Under the pieces are notes generated by a model that saw only the letters and a program-made list of their open reading frames with translations, searched no databases and was not told the origin of the DNA. The position numbers were made by a program, and so were the translations under genes. This document shows, piece by piece, positions 35,502 through 47,261 of a stretch of DNA of 64,000 nt. The stretch covers positions 502,859,760-502,923,759 of the forward strand of contig OX422210.1 of assembly GCA_949130495.1 (NCBI GenBank). Reading direction: 5' to 3'. Position 1 is the stretch's first letter; each line of letters begins with the position of its first letter. The DNA is from Sambucus nigra (Eukaryota; Streptophyta; Magnoliopsida; Dipsacales; Adoxaceae).

Positions 35502-35957
35502 CGGAGTACGAGAAGGCATGTTCCTCGGGTATATTGTCAACTAACGAGGTATCGAAGCAAACCCTGAGAAGATCAAGGCTCTATTGGGACTACGATCTCC
35601 AACGACGAAGAAGGAAGTGCAAAGTCTCACAGGGCGAGTTGCAGCACTCTTCAGGTTTCATTTTAATCTGGTTGTAACCAGAATAAGCATCCATGAAGCT
35701 CAACAGCTCGTGTCCCGAGGTAGCGTCCACTAATTGATCAATTCGGGGCAAAGGAAAATGATCCTTTGAGCATGCCTTGTTGAGGTCGGTGAAGTCTACA
35801 CACATCCTCCACATGTTGTTCTTCTTCTTCACCATCACCACATTAGCTAGCCAATCTGGATATTTGACATCTTCAATAAAGCAAGCTTTATGGAGCTTCT
35901 CGACCTCCTCTTATATAACTTGGTTTTTCTCGGGGCTGAACACTCTTCTTTGCTGCT
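35502..35957 (-). pseudogene. Reverse transcriptase remnant of Tat element 1, with an inverted segment
   Basis: The minus strand from about 35950 to 35651 keeps the RT fingers (VDFTDLNKACSKD) and the first catalytic Asp region (SFMDAYSGYNQIKMKPE). It is in a different frame from the upstream protease and has a TAA near 35912. The next ~148 bp (35502-35649) read as RT sequence on the plus strand (REGMFLGYIVN, RGIEANPEKIKALL, LTGRVAALF), so this segment is inverted. The stretch between these two parts, including the YxDD catalytic box, and the stretch after the inverted piece (the region up to KVL) are missing. RT activity is impossible. Element 2 retains the ancestral order. Confidence 0.9.
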
Positions 35958-38627
35958 TCACAGGTTTGATTTCTTGTTCACATTAAGTTCGTGACACAAG
36001 GAATTTGGGTCTATTCCTGACATATCTCCGTGGCTCCATGCGAAAGTTTGTTTTCTGCTTTTTAGGAAGGCTATCAATTCCTGTTTTAGTGGGGTGTCCA
36101 ACGATGAACCGATTTGAGTTGTTCGTTTTGGGTGTTCGTCGTCCAGAATGACATTTTTAGTAGCTTCCACCACCTGACCTTTTACGAGCTGCGACTCGTT
36201 TCTAGGATCTAACGTTTTAATTTCTGCACCTTCATCCACTTGATAGGTGGTAGTCTTTTTCCTAGATTCTTCCAGTTCTGTTTGCTCGGCAGATGAATAG
36301 TACCATTCCAGAGCTACTTTTTGGTCACCCTTCACAATTCCTACTCCAAAGTTGGTTGGAAATTTTAGGCATTGATGTACAGTAGATGGGACTGCTTCGA
36401 ACTTCTTCAAACCTACCCTTCCCATGATGATATTGTAAGCTGATTGGACATTTTTATCCATTACGAAAAAGCGACCAAGCCATGTACCGATGAACATATC
36501 CAACTTGATCGTCCCAAGTGGAAAAACTTTCTCGCCAGCAAAATCGAGGAGGGGCCTGTGATAAGGCTCCAACTGAGACAACTTTAGATTTAAGCTGTCG
36601 AAGCATGAGTAGAACATGATATCCGCCGAGCTACCGTTATCCACCAGTACTCTTGAGATCATTACTTCCTTCATCCTCATTTTGATCACCAATGGATCAT
36701 CATGAGGATATAACACACCTGCGAGGTCGTTCTTGGAGAAATTGATTACTAGTTTTTCTTTGTTCACCTTCCTCGGGCGATCATCCTCAGCTAAATTTAT
36801 TCGTTGAATATATGAACAAGTTTGAGCCTCATTGAGGTATGCTTTCCTCTCTGCAGTAAGGTCTCCACCTCCCGCATCTCCACCTGTAATAACATTGCAA
36901 TCAAATGATCCAAAACGAATTGAAAATACCTCACGCTCTGGCTGTCTTGGTCTTTTGGGGAGATCAGGGTCGTCTTCTAGATCATTTTCATGACCTCTTT
37001 TCTTGTTTTCTTCTGCTCGACGAGGAGATCTAGACCTCTGTCTTGCTCGGTCGTTGTTTTTTCCTTCATTTCTGCGATCAACATACTTGGCCAGCTTTCC
37101 TCGTCTGATGAGTGCTTCGATTTCATTTTGAAGAGCTATGCAATTTTTGGTCGTGTGACCATGGTCTTTATGGAACTCGCAATATTTGGCCTTATTCCTC
37201 TTGTCAGGATCTGTCTTCATTTTCTCTGGCCAGTTTAACTCCTCACTGTTCTTGATCTCTTCTAGAACGTGGTTTATAACTACCTTCAAAGGAGTATAAT
37301 TTTCAAATTTCTTCAACTGTTCCAATGCTTGCTTTGCTTTTGACTGCTTGTTACCACCATTATTCTTTTGATCCTTCTTCTCAATCTTCTCGGCCTCAAC
37401 TTTGGTCTCCTTAGTGTCCATGCTCTTCTTTGCAGCCATAACTTCCTCGGCATTCATGATTTTGGCTGCTTTTGCCATTAATTCTGACATGGTCCTAGGT
37501 GGATCTTTGGCCAGAGTATAGTACAATTTATTTGGCAACAATCCACTCATCAGAGCAGTGATTGCTGTCTTTTCCTCGTAATCAATAACTTCGAGCTTCT
37601 CGTTATTGAAACGAGTAATATAATCCCTGGTGCTCTCACCTGCTTTTTGTCTAACACTTAACAAGTGTGCTACTTGCTTAACTGGTTTTGCTCCAAAACA
37701 GAGGTTTCCAATAAAGAGCTCGACCAGTTGAAAGAAAGTTGCAATCTTTCCCCAAGGAAGATTGTTGTACCATATTTGAGCAGATCCAGTGAGAGTTCCT
37801 GAAAACGCCCTGCATCGCATCTCGTCTGGAACAGCATAGATATCAGCAGCTGCCTGATATTGTTCTATATGGAGAACATGATCTGTTTTTTCATCATATT
37901 TTGGTGTTACCACTGGGGCTTAGAACTTTGATGGTGTCGAAAAATCCACAATTGCTTGGATAAAAGGTGTCCCTTGGACAAAAGTCCTTTGTAGAGGATT
38001 TTTGGCCTTAGCCATTTCCCCTAGTCTATCCTCCAACCTCTGAATAGAGCCTTTCCATGCGTCATTTCCCTCCTCGGGCCTGTTGGTCCGAGCAACTGAT
38101 CGTGTTGAATTTTCCTCTTGGGATCTTTCACGACGAGCAGTTGGTCGGGATTGGGAAGAACCTTCCTTTAAATCAGAGAATCGTTGAGAGTTCCTCGACA
38201 CCATCCTAGGGGGACTTTTATTCCTCCTAGGACCCAAACGATCAAAGGGAGAGACTCTACTCAATCTTTCAAGAGCACTGGTCCTTTCTGGAGATAAAGT
38301 GACGTTTTGTTCAGTATCTGTGGCTCGTACTGATGAAGTTCGGCCAGGTTGATAAGAAAAATCATCAGATCTTTTAGTGTGATATGAATCGGTATGCCTA
38401 GTACGCAAAGAAAGTAAATGGGTGTTTCTTTGAACGCTTCGTTGTCCTGAATGGGTCGACGCTCTCCCTTGGATAGTTTGCATGAGTTGTCGCATAGTTT
38501 CTTGCATGGCTGTTTGGCCTTGGGCTAGATTAGCCATTATTCTGGCCAGATCTTGGACACTTGGAGGAGTGGATGGATTTGGGGGGTTTTCAGCATTTCG
38601 ATTACTGGGTTCAGGATTATCAGCCAT
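35958..38627 (-). pseudogene. Gag and aspartic protease of Tat element 1
   Basis: Start MADNPEPSNRN at 38627. The N-terminus is Arg/Ser-rich and ends before a TAA at 37920-37922 where element 2 has Lys. After it comes the Retrotrans_gag capsid domain (QYQAAADIYAVPDEM, SAQIWYNNLP, GESTRDYITRFNNEKLEV, GLLPNKLYYTLAKDPPRTM), a Tat-type knuckle CEFHKDHGHTTKNC and a basic RRSR stretch. The protease has VLVDNGSSADIMF as catalytic motif. The frame ends at 35958 just after HELNVN, where the RT frame should begin; there a frameshift takes over. Gag would assemble the particle and the protease would mature it. Confidence 0.9.
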
Positions 38628-38675
38628 TGGAGATGAATTGTTTTGGTGAAAAACGATAGTTTCAGTCGTTTTTCA

Positions 38676-38690
38676 TAGACGACGCCAATC
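38676..38690 (-). other. Primer-binding site region of Tat element 1
   Basis: Directly inside the 5' LTR the minus strand reads GATTGGCGTCGTCTA. Element 2 has GATTGGCGTCGTCTG at the same place. The tRNA is not assigned here; the sequence resembles the TTGGCGCCGTC primer sites of other plant Tat elements. Confidence 0.65.
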
Positions 38691-39244
38691 TGTTGATGTA
38701 AAAAATTAGATTATCCCTAATTATTTAATCACAGATAAAAAATAAATAAGACAAAGGATTTTAAAGTGGTTCAGCCTCGAAGGAATGACCTACGTCCACT
38801 ATTTTGTTATTGCTGATTGTTTGGAATTCTAGATAATAGATGTTTTACCAAGAAATTCCGAGTCCCCTGTTAATGAGGAGGTTACAATGTATTCATAGCC
38901 TTGAGGCTGTACATGCGAGAGAATATTACATAGCTGTCCAATAGGCGTGTACATCTGTATGATAATAATCAACATTTAATGCGCATTCAATCCTCTTAAT
39001 TATCCAGTTATAAATGCTCTGTACGAGGTGCAGTTCGGACCGCCTAAGTAGCTCGGTATACATGAGTTGCTCGGTACAATAAAGTTCCTCGGAGAACACT
39101 TGCTGCTCGGAGCGCCTGAGTTGGTCGGGGAGGTTGAGTTCCTCGGAGTCAAGGTGTTGTAAAAAATGTTCGCGGGTGCCATGTAGATTGACACGTGTCT
39201 TCACATAATTGGTCCACGTCAGCAGACTAAATTTAGTATCAACA
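38691..39244 (-). repeat. 5' LTR of Tat element 1
   Basis: 554 bp, same length as the left LTR, about 17 differences by eye and no indel. Followed by TSD ATTAG. Confidence 0.93.
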
Positions 39245-39284
39245 ATTAGTATATATATTTATTTTGAATAAAGTAAATAAGTTA

Positions 39285-39350
39285 GTGGAAGTGGCCAAAT
39301 GATAAGTTAGTGTGTGTGTGTGCACGGGGTCTTGGGTTCAATCCCTATGA
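39285..39350 (+). other. Possible tRNA-derived SINE head
   Basis: GTGGCCAAATGATAAG (about 39291) resembles a polymerase III A box and GGGTTCAATCCC (39334-39345) a B box, at roughly tRNA spacing with a TG run between. No downstream SINE body or flanking duplication was established. Confidence 0.25.
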
Positions 39351-39354
39351 TGCA

Positions 39355-40107
39355 CACTAATTGTTAAGGGTCAAAGATTGGGGCCTCGGGCGCTTGGGAA
39401 TTTCTACTGTGCATTAAATCTTTTCAAACTCGTTTTAATTTTTAATTAACCCGTTTTAAGACTTTGACTGTTTCTTCCATCTGTTAAAATATAGATGTTA
39501 ATGGAGAGGTTAGTGGGTTAGTTACCTAAGACCACTACCCACGTTTTTGACCATTTTTTTATATAAAACAAAAGGCTACAACTTTGAGAAAAACACAGAA
39601 AAATTCAATCTCTTTCACTTTCTTTGCAAAAATAATTTTACTATTTTTTACTGTACACTTATGTTCGTTATTCTTTTGGGAGAGCTAGAATATCCTGAGA
39701 GTTCAAAGATTTAACATAAAATTGGTGTTTCACTAATTATTAAGGGTCAAAGATTGGGGCCTCGGGGGTTGGGAATTTCTAATGTGCATTAAATCTTTTC
39801 AAACTCGTTTTAATTTTTAATTAACCCGTTTTGAGACTTTGACTGTTTCTTCCATCTGTTAAAATATAGATGTTAATGGAGAGGTTAGTGGGTTAGTTGG
39901 TTAAAATCACTACCCACGTTTTTGACCATTTTTTTATATAAAACAAAAAGGCTACAACTTTGAGAAAAACACAGAAAAATTCAATCTCTTTCACTTTCTT
40001 TGCAAAAATAATTTTGCTATTTTCTACTGTACACTTATGTTCGTTATTCTTTTGGGAGAGCTGTAATATCCTGAGAGTTCAAAGATTTAACATAAAACTG
40101 GTGTTTA
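39355..40107. repeat. ~377-bp direct tandem duplication, LTR-like
   Basis: Copies 39355-39731 and 39732-40107 start ACTAATT(G/A)TTAAGGGTC and match nearly throughout. Each has a TATA-like TATATAAAACAAAAGGC followed by AACTTTGAGAAAAACACAG, like a promoter and R region. They could be two abutting LTRs of an unknown small element or a simple tandem duplication. No gene inside. Confidence 0.75.
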
Positions 40108-42164
40108 AATCTGATCGTTGAATCCTGTGAGGTGTATGTTCACGAGGCGGACAACTACAAATATCAACGAACAATTTCACCTTTAGGAACACAAACCTCG
40201 ATCAATAAGTCTTTTCAATTTTGTCTATTTTTTATTTGAATTTTTTCATATATTCTGCATTTATTATTTCCAACAATACATTCTTTCATGATCATCTTAA
40301 AAATAGTTAATATCAAATGATCTATCCATATCATTATTTTGACCAAAAAACCCGTTCATTAGTATGAAATGGATCCAAATGTTAAGAATGATTTGAATTT
40401 TTTATATTATTTTCCTACCTCTAGCGAGGACCATTTGTATGAGAAGAAGATAAAAGATATTTCAAATTACTCCTAATTTTTGGATTGATTAAAAAATCTT
40501 TTTAGTTTTTTTCTGAAAAAATTGTTGTTGAGATGGATCGGTTTGTAATTTTCTATTAAAAAATAATGGTGTAAATTAACACTAATTATTAAATTATTAT
40601 GAATTAAAAAAATTGTCATGATAAAATGATATTATAATTTTAAATTGTAGTAAGTCATTTACAAATCGTTATAAAAGTAATTTATGGTGTAATATGGGTT
40701 CGTTGATTTCCAATTTGTTGATCTTTTCTAGTGAAGGTTAGTAAGTTCTTTTGCAATGATTGATTAAGATATGAATTCATTAAATATTATGGGATATGTT
40801 GATTTTATTCATCACGTAATTATTATTATTTAATTTTATTTATTATTTTTATTTTCTTTATACTTATTACTCCTTTTGATATTAACAACAACAAAAAAAT
40901 AGTAAAAAGTGGAAGAAAAATTGTCGCTGGTGGTTAAAGTTAAAATATTCTATTGAAGGATAATGTTAACTTTTATTTGTATATGTTTAAATTAGTGATA
41001 AGTTACGTCTTGAATGTGAATATGCATTTAAGAATTGGGATGGGGTAGTTTCCGAGCAAGTAAACATATACAAAAAAATGAAGGCCTATGGTTTCGATGA
41101 CCTCTGAGTATTCTTTTTCAATGTTTACCAAAAAAAAATATACAAAAAAATCTTCTACACGTGTTTGTCTTGGGCTTTTTCTGATGCTCATGATTGACCT
41201 AAACAAAAGATCAGATATTTCGGCGGTGGCAGAGTAGAGTAGGCTCCACGTGATGGGCAGCTATAGGCGGGGTCTTTTTTATCATGCTCATATCGATTCC
41301 CTACATCAACTTGTGTCATTAATGTCAAACTTTGTTATCGTCGAATTATCCTGGTTGTTTCCTTCTTTACATTACGAAATGCTATCGCTAAGTTTGTTAA
41401 TTTATTCCTTGGACCTGATTTTTATTTAGTTTTTTATTTTATTTTAATGAAGAGCATTTGGAAGAAAAACAATAAATTTGTAAATTGTTGGCTTGACACA
41501 ATAGTAAGATAGAAAATGATAACCTGTGTTTGTAGAGCATATATTTTGAATATCAAAATAATAAATATGAAAGTTATGCATGATAACATGTGTTTATATA
41601 TCAAAATTTTGTTCTTATTATTTTTTGATTCTTAATGTGACATTAGGTCACACGTCATCATGACTCTAGTAGGATAAGGGAATAACAACTATTGTCAATC
41701 TATCTTAGAGCATCCTCCATTGTGGAGGAAAAAAACAAAGAATTTTGTAAAGTTAGAGAATGGGAGAAGATAATAATGTAAAGTATGTTAAAGAAAAGAT
41801 TACCATTCTTCAAATTTAGATAAGGATTATAAATTTTGTAACATTTATACAAGTCACATGTATACGTATGAACTTAGTTTCATACTAATAATTGTTCTTT
41901 GTTGAAACTTTTTTTTTTACTTCATACATATGAAATGAAATGAAGGCTTATTTCTTTTCCAACAGTGCGGAGTTGGTAGTTTACTAAAGGTAAAAATCGA
42001 TTTGGATGGATATCTTTACCTTTCATGAGAATTTACAATCGTGGATGCTCTTAAGGAGTGCAAATATTTCACGTAAAATTATTATTCGCGGGACACATAC
42101 CTGCTCTGTTTGATGTGCAACTTGGAAGCTTTTTAGAAAAAAAATCTGCATGACCATATTTAAG
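40108..42164. other. Intergenic, no gene seen
   Basis: AT-rich. Short frames only. A GC-richer patch near 41225-41275 has no recognised content. Confidence 0.45.
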
Positions 42165-42169
42165 GCGAT

Positions 42170-42658
42170 TGTTGATGTCTAAAAATGAATAGATTCTATT
42201 TTTATAATCACATATAGAAATGATGAAAATAATTTAAATCACACATAAAAGACAAATATTTTAAAGTGGTTCGGCTTTAAAATCACCTACGTCCACTGTA
42301 TATGTTATTTAAGAAGGTTTATAATAGCTCAATAAGATGAGCATATATGTGCATGAAATTGAGTTGTCTTGTCCCTTGAGTTGATGGATGGACTTCTATT
42401 CATAAGAGTGTGAAAAGATGGAGCACCTTATATTGATAGGCGTTTACATCTATGTACAATAAGTAAAACTCTTAGTATTTATAACTGGTTGATATTCCAC
42501 ACGAATAACCATTGATGTTCTAATTGGTTGGCCTTCTAGAGTTGGTCGTCCTTCTTTCTGACTAAGTGCTTCTGATCAAGTAGGTTAGTCGACTACAATG
42601 GATGACACATGTGACTACTTCATTGGTCCATATAGGAACATAATTTTTACATACAACA
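42170..42658 (-). repeat. 3' LTR of Tat element 2
   Basis: 489 bp, ends TACAACA. Shares with element 1 the block AAAGTGGTTCGGC...CCTACGTCCACT and general layout, but most of the body has diverged. Confidence 0.88.
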
Positions 42659-42940
42659 AAAGCCCCCAATGCTTCATCCTTGATATTTTCATGAAAGTAT
42701 GGAGTATGTATCCTAGTAAGGTACTCGACATACAGTTTTGAGTATTGGTTTGGCAGCTGACCTCTCACACTTGTAAACTTTTTGCCTGCACTATTTGACG
42801 ATGACATTTTTGTAAATAGTTCGAAGTGTAACGAACCGCCAAAGGATAATTTAGCGCTTTCCCTCCTTTAGAACTGTGCAACCGTCAGAATATCAATCAT
42901 TGGTTCGCTAATCATTGCTTTTGCTTTTTTCGAGGTAAGC

Positions 42941-42950
42941 TATAAAAGCG
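42941..42950 (+). promoter_or_regulatory. TATA box of the antisense gene, element 2
   Basis: TATAAAAGCG, 171 bp upstream of the antisense ATG at 43112, in the context CGAGGTAAGC shared with element 1. Downstream is a T/C-rich leader before TTAATCATGGTTTA, also similar in element 1. Confidence 0.55.
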
Positions 42951-43111
42951 AAGCTTGCACCGGTTGTTTTTACCACAACTTCTTTCAAAATTTAAATTTC
43001 TATGTCTCTCCAAGTTTTCCTTCTGCTTTCATTCTCATCGTTCTTGCTTCAACACTCATTTCTTCTGTAAGCCTTCTTTCCCCTTCTTTGATTTCTGTCT
43101 TCTATTTAATC

Positions 43112-44439
43112 ATGGTTTATATTGTTCATGAAGATTCTTTAGAAGAGTTTAGGAGGGAAAGAGGAATCCTTGATTGGGTAGTTTTAGAAATGCCTGTTCT
43201 TACAGTAAACGTTTTGTCATTGGCAGAAGGTCATTGGATCCCTTCTCTATTTATATGGGTTGAATGGGTTGCTCAACCTTGATGCATCCGACCAAGACAA
43301 TGAGTCCTATATTCATCTTCACTATTTATGGGACTGGGTTGTACCCAATAATGCTATTTATTACGAAATGATAGAGCAACTACAAGAGGATCACCATCAG
43401 TCCAAAGCTCTGCTGCATGCTGATTATGAGGCTAAGTATAAAGCTTTGAGCGGAGGATGGGGTTTTGAGAAAAAAACTACAAGATATCACTTCTGCTCTC
43501 AACAATAAGGAATTATCTTTGAAGAAGGATATGGAGAATGTCCAAGGAATTACTGATATGCTGGAGAAGGAGAATAATGCCTCGAGGAATGAGCTTAATA
43601 GCTTGAAAAAATTGCCCATTTTTGAAGGTGATTCTTTCCTAGAGATTGGAAATGCAAGGTTGCTAGAAGAACTTGAAGAATTAGAGAAAACCAAACCCGG
43701 GAAAACTTCCAGGCAAAGGGTGGTTGTCCGACCAACAGTTGCTGAAGAAAGAATTAAGAAAATGTTATCCGACCAAGCTGCCCAGTTGAAAGCGAAGAAT
43801 AAGTCCATTGTCGATCCATTTGCCCAACTGAAGATCAAAGATACTAGTATTGCTGGTCATGCTGCTCAAATGACAACCAAGGATAATGTCATCAAGAATC
43901 TTCAAAACCAGGTTGATAGGTTGACTTTTCAGTTCCACAAACAACCTAGAGAAGTATGGATGGAAGGCTATAATGAGTCCTTAGGCTATATGGATGAACA
44001 CCTTGCCCAAAGTAATCGTGAGGGCTATAAAGATATGCACTTGAAATGGATGTATGAGTTATGATATATATCATGAGCGATAGGGAAATGGATTGAGTAA
44101 TTTGTTCCTTTATCTAAGAAAAAGTATTTCTAGTTTGCAAATAGCACCTTGTGGCATTGGAATGATCTAGGCTTTTTAGATTGTGGCAAGCCTCCCTTCA
44201 AGTTGGACATAACATGGATTCCCCCTGATGCCATTCCTCAATATTTGATAACTAAGTACCAGGGGGACTATGGTCTCCATGGTGAACATGAAATAGTCCG
44301 TCCTCCTCATTTGATCGACAGGTCGAGCAACAATAATAGGCAGATGTTGAGAGATTTCAACTACATAAATTCTCCATATACCCTAGATGATCCTCCGACG
44401 GGGATGGACAAGGTTCAAGGAAAACGTCCAGCTGAATAA
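43112..44439 (+). pseudogene. Antisense gene of Tat element 2, internally deleted
   Basis: Starts MVYIVHEDSLEEF, then LSLAEGHWIPSLF, matching the first ~45 residues of the element 1 antisense protein. It then jumps to the part equivalent to exon 4 of element 1 (VVPNNAIYYEMIEQL against VANNVAYYEMIEYL). A coiled coil follows, then FHKQPREVWMEGYNESL, and after a short broken stretch KPPFKLDITWIPPDAIPQYL and FNYINSPYTLDDPPTG to a stop at 44437. Most of exons 1-3 is missing, so a deletion removed the middle of the gene. Frame changes occur near 43260-43300 and 43460, and a stop at about 44062. The two conserved C-terminal blocks show that this region was under common descent in both elements. Confidence 0.75.
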
Positions 44440-44905
44440 ATTTGTACTTGCTTGATCTTGATTGTAATACCTTTATTATTTGAATAAAAATATATGTTTT
44501 TATCTATATACATGTTTTCAACTTATGATTAGTTAATCGACTGTCCGACTAGGTAATCTGCTTATTTAAATGATGTTCTCTTGAACTGTGATTGTATACC
44601 TTATATTCTACTAATGCACTTAGGTAAAGCTGTAAGAAACTTTGAAATAAGTGGTGACACTAGTTATCAGTGGTGACCAAGTGTGTTTAGAAATGTATAT
44701 ATATTCCTATTTTTATAACTTGGTCGGGTAAAGTTTTTTGTGTTTATACATGAAGTTTTACTGATTTATTATTCGTGACTTGTTGAGACGAAGTCATACA
44801 TGAAGTAATAATGGGTGATTAAGCGTATTAAGAATGTATATATGTATCCCCGTGTTTATGAATGTATACATGTATTCTAGTGTTTAACTTAATCGAAAAA
44901 CAACT

Positions 44906-44995
44906 CTGCTTGTTAAGCTGTTGGTGCATCTTGAACTGCTTGTTAAGCTGTTAGTGCATCTCGAACTGCTTGTTAAGCTGTTGGTGTATATCGAA
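44906..44995. repeat. Three 30-bp tandem repeats in Tat element 2
   Basis: Unit CTGCTTGTTAAGCTGTTGGT plus about 10 bp, three copies with few changes. It is in the same location as the 600-bp array of element 1 but unrelated in sequence. Confidence 0.9.
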
Positions 44996-45249
44996 TTTGA
45001 TAAGTTCAACCTGATTAAGTAGTTGATTAAATAGTTGTTTCCATCTGCTGATCGGCAAGGGCTGAAGACCAAGCGACATTGTTTAAGTATTGTTCTATTT
45101 TTGTTGGGGATGTATATCGCCGTACTTCAAAAAAATAAAAAATAATTGAAGTATAATGGAACTAAAATCAAGATATTTTATTGAACTTGAAAGAAAAGTT
45201 TGTTGAGCTGAAAGTAAAAAAGAAATACAAAATGCCTTTATTTCACTGA

Positions 45250-46500
45250 TAGTATTTTCGGAGGTGGTTGGCATTCTAAGGATTCGTGAATTCTTCCCCA
45301 TCAATTATCTCTAGTCGAAAAGTTCCTGGTCAGACGACTGCTGAAATGCGATATGAACCGTGCCAGTTTGCCTCAAGCTTGTTTCCTTTCTGAAAAACTT
45401 TTTTGAGGACGTAATCTCCTTCTTTTAACTTGGCCGACTTGACCCTTTAGTTGTAAAAATGAGCAGTCCTTTATTGATATGCAGCAGTTCTGAGGGAAAT
45501 ATCCTCTTTGACTTCTTCCACCATATCCAAATCTTACCTTCTGATTAGATCACTTCTAGGAGAATCAAATTTAAAAACCCTATGAGTTAGTAGGCTTATC
45601 TCGGCTGGTACCATGACCTCTGTCCCAAAATAAAGCGTATAAGGTGTTTCTCCAGTGGTTGTCCTCGGCGTGGTTCTATAAGCCCAAAGAACAGAGTGTA
45701 ACTCATTGATCCAGTTACCTTTGGCAGCATCGAGTCTCCTTTTTATTCCATTAAGTAAGGTTCTATTAGTTACTTCTATTTGACTATTGATTTGTGGATG
45801 TCCTAAAGCAGAATGAAGTTTCCAGATCTTGGATTGAACACTATATACTTTAAATTCATCGTTATCAAACTGGGTTCCATGGTCAGTAATGAAGGCATAA
45901 GGCATGCCATACCTGCATATAATGTTTTTCCATATGAACTTGAATACCTTCTTATATGTCATCTCTATCAATGGCTCTGCGTCCACCCATTTCGTAAAAT
46001 AGTCAACAGCTACCACCAAATATTTGAACCTCCCTTTAGTAGTCGGCAATGGGCCGACAAAGTTAATTCCCCAAATGGAGAATGGCCGGGGAGAAGTGAT
46101 TGGTGTCAAAGCAGCCCATGGTGCCCTATGAATTGCTACAAATCTATGGCACTTATCACACTTTTTGACGAAGGACCTACAATCTGCCTTCATAGTTGGC
46201 TAATAATACCCCTGTGTGGTAATTTGCTGGACTAACAACCGACCAGCTGAATGAGCTCCACAAGAACCTTCATGTACTTGCTTGATTAAATCAGTCACTT
46301 TCAATGGATGGAAACATCATAGTAAGGAAAAATGTATCCCCTTTTGTATATGACTCCCCTCTCTGAAACATATCTAACTGGTTTGTACCTAAGTTTTCTC
46401 GCATATTTTAGATCAGTTGGTATGGTTCCTTTTTCAATGTAATCCCTAATCGGGTCCATCCATAATGGTCTCAAATATACAATAATGAAATTAATCATTT
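45250..46500 (-). pseudogene. Integrase of Tat element 2
   Basis: Reads KADCRSFVKKCDKCHRF (zinc region end), PFSIWGINFVGPLP, ITDHGTQFDNDEF, NSQIEVTNR, LWAYRTTPRTTTGETPY and, after stops, a C-terminal part to about 45250. The first catalytic Asp (WGIDxVG in element 1) is Asn here; the second Asp and the Glu are present. Stops and frameshifts lie upstream (46195-46300) and downstream of 45534. Inactive. Confidence 0.85.
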
Positions 46501-46559
46501 GATCCTCATTTATGCTTCTGGCTGTCGGTATTTCTACTGAAATGCTTCTCCTGAGTTCT

Positions 46560-47043
46560 ATTCTGGTTATCGAGTCTAGCCGAGCAAGTGAATCGACTCA
46601 AGCATTCTCTATCCTTAGTATTCTACTTATCTGGATTACTGGAAATTTGGAAATGACTTTCATTAATTTATCCAAGTATCTTAACATTAAGTCCCTCTTG
46701 ACTCCATATATCTGAAGCACTTGGTTGATAATTAACTGAGAATCACTATGTGCCATTACTTGCTCGGCACCTAATGATAGAGCTAATTTAAGGTCGACGA
46801 TTATGGACTCGTACTCGACTTCTTTATTTGAAGCTTAAAATTAAAACCTGAGGGCATATTCCATATCAATATTATCAGGAGTGTTAAGTATAATATCATC
46901 TCCACTACCAGTTGCACATGAAGATCCATCCACATATAATTTCCATAATGGAATTTCACCGTTAAAGCTTTCAGGAAATAGAATTCCATGATGGAATATC
47001 TTCTTTCTTTTTTCTTCATACTTATGGGCCATCCCTTAAACAA
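46560..47043 (-). pseudogene. Second (archaeal-type) RNase H of Tat element 2
   Basis: KLYVDGSSCATGSG and NMEYALRF mark the start. Continuation through the SDSQLIINQV-like region is visible in another frame toward 46730. Several frameshifts. Confidence 0.7.
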
Positions 47044-47261
47044 TGGATGATTCAGGTTAGTCGGCTATGTGGCCTTGACTTGCTTTGGATCTGAGCTCTC
47101 TTCTGGAGAAGTATGCTTGACAGGAAAGTTTGGTTAGTTAGTAACCTTTGGATATGTTAATTTTGTGATAAAATCCTCTATAGCTTTCCCCTTCAATAAT
47201 GACCCGAGCTCATAAATAATATCACATTCTCCAAGATTTACTATCTAATACATCAACATGC

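Larger units (their letters stand above)
27114..39244 (-). mobile_element. Tat-lineage Ty3/gypsy retrotransposon, element 1 (12.1 kb)
   Basis: LTRs of 554 bp each (27114-27667 and 38691-39244, TGTTGATG...ATCAACA) are flanked by TSD ATTAG (27109-27113 and 39245-39249). The minus strand encodes gag, protease, RT, RNase H, a second archaeal-type RNase H and integrase in that order. The dual RNase H is the mark of the Tat lineage. Between integrase and 3' LTR are a tandem-repeat block and a long antisense gene on the plus strand. By eye the LTRs differ at about 17 sites (~3%), so the insertion is moderately young. Coding regions carry nonsense codons, a frameshift and an inversion, so it is non-autonomous. 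Confidence 0.93.
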
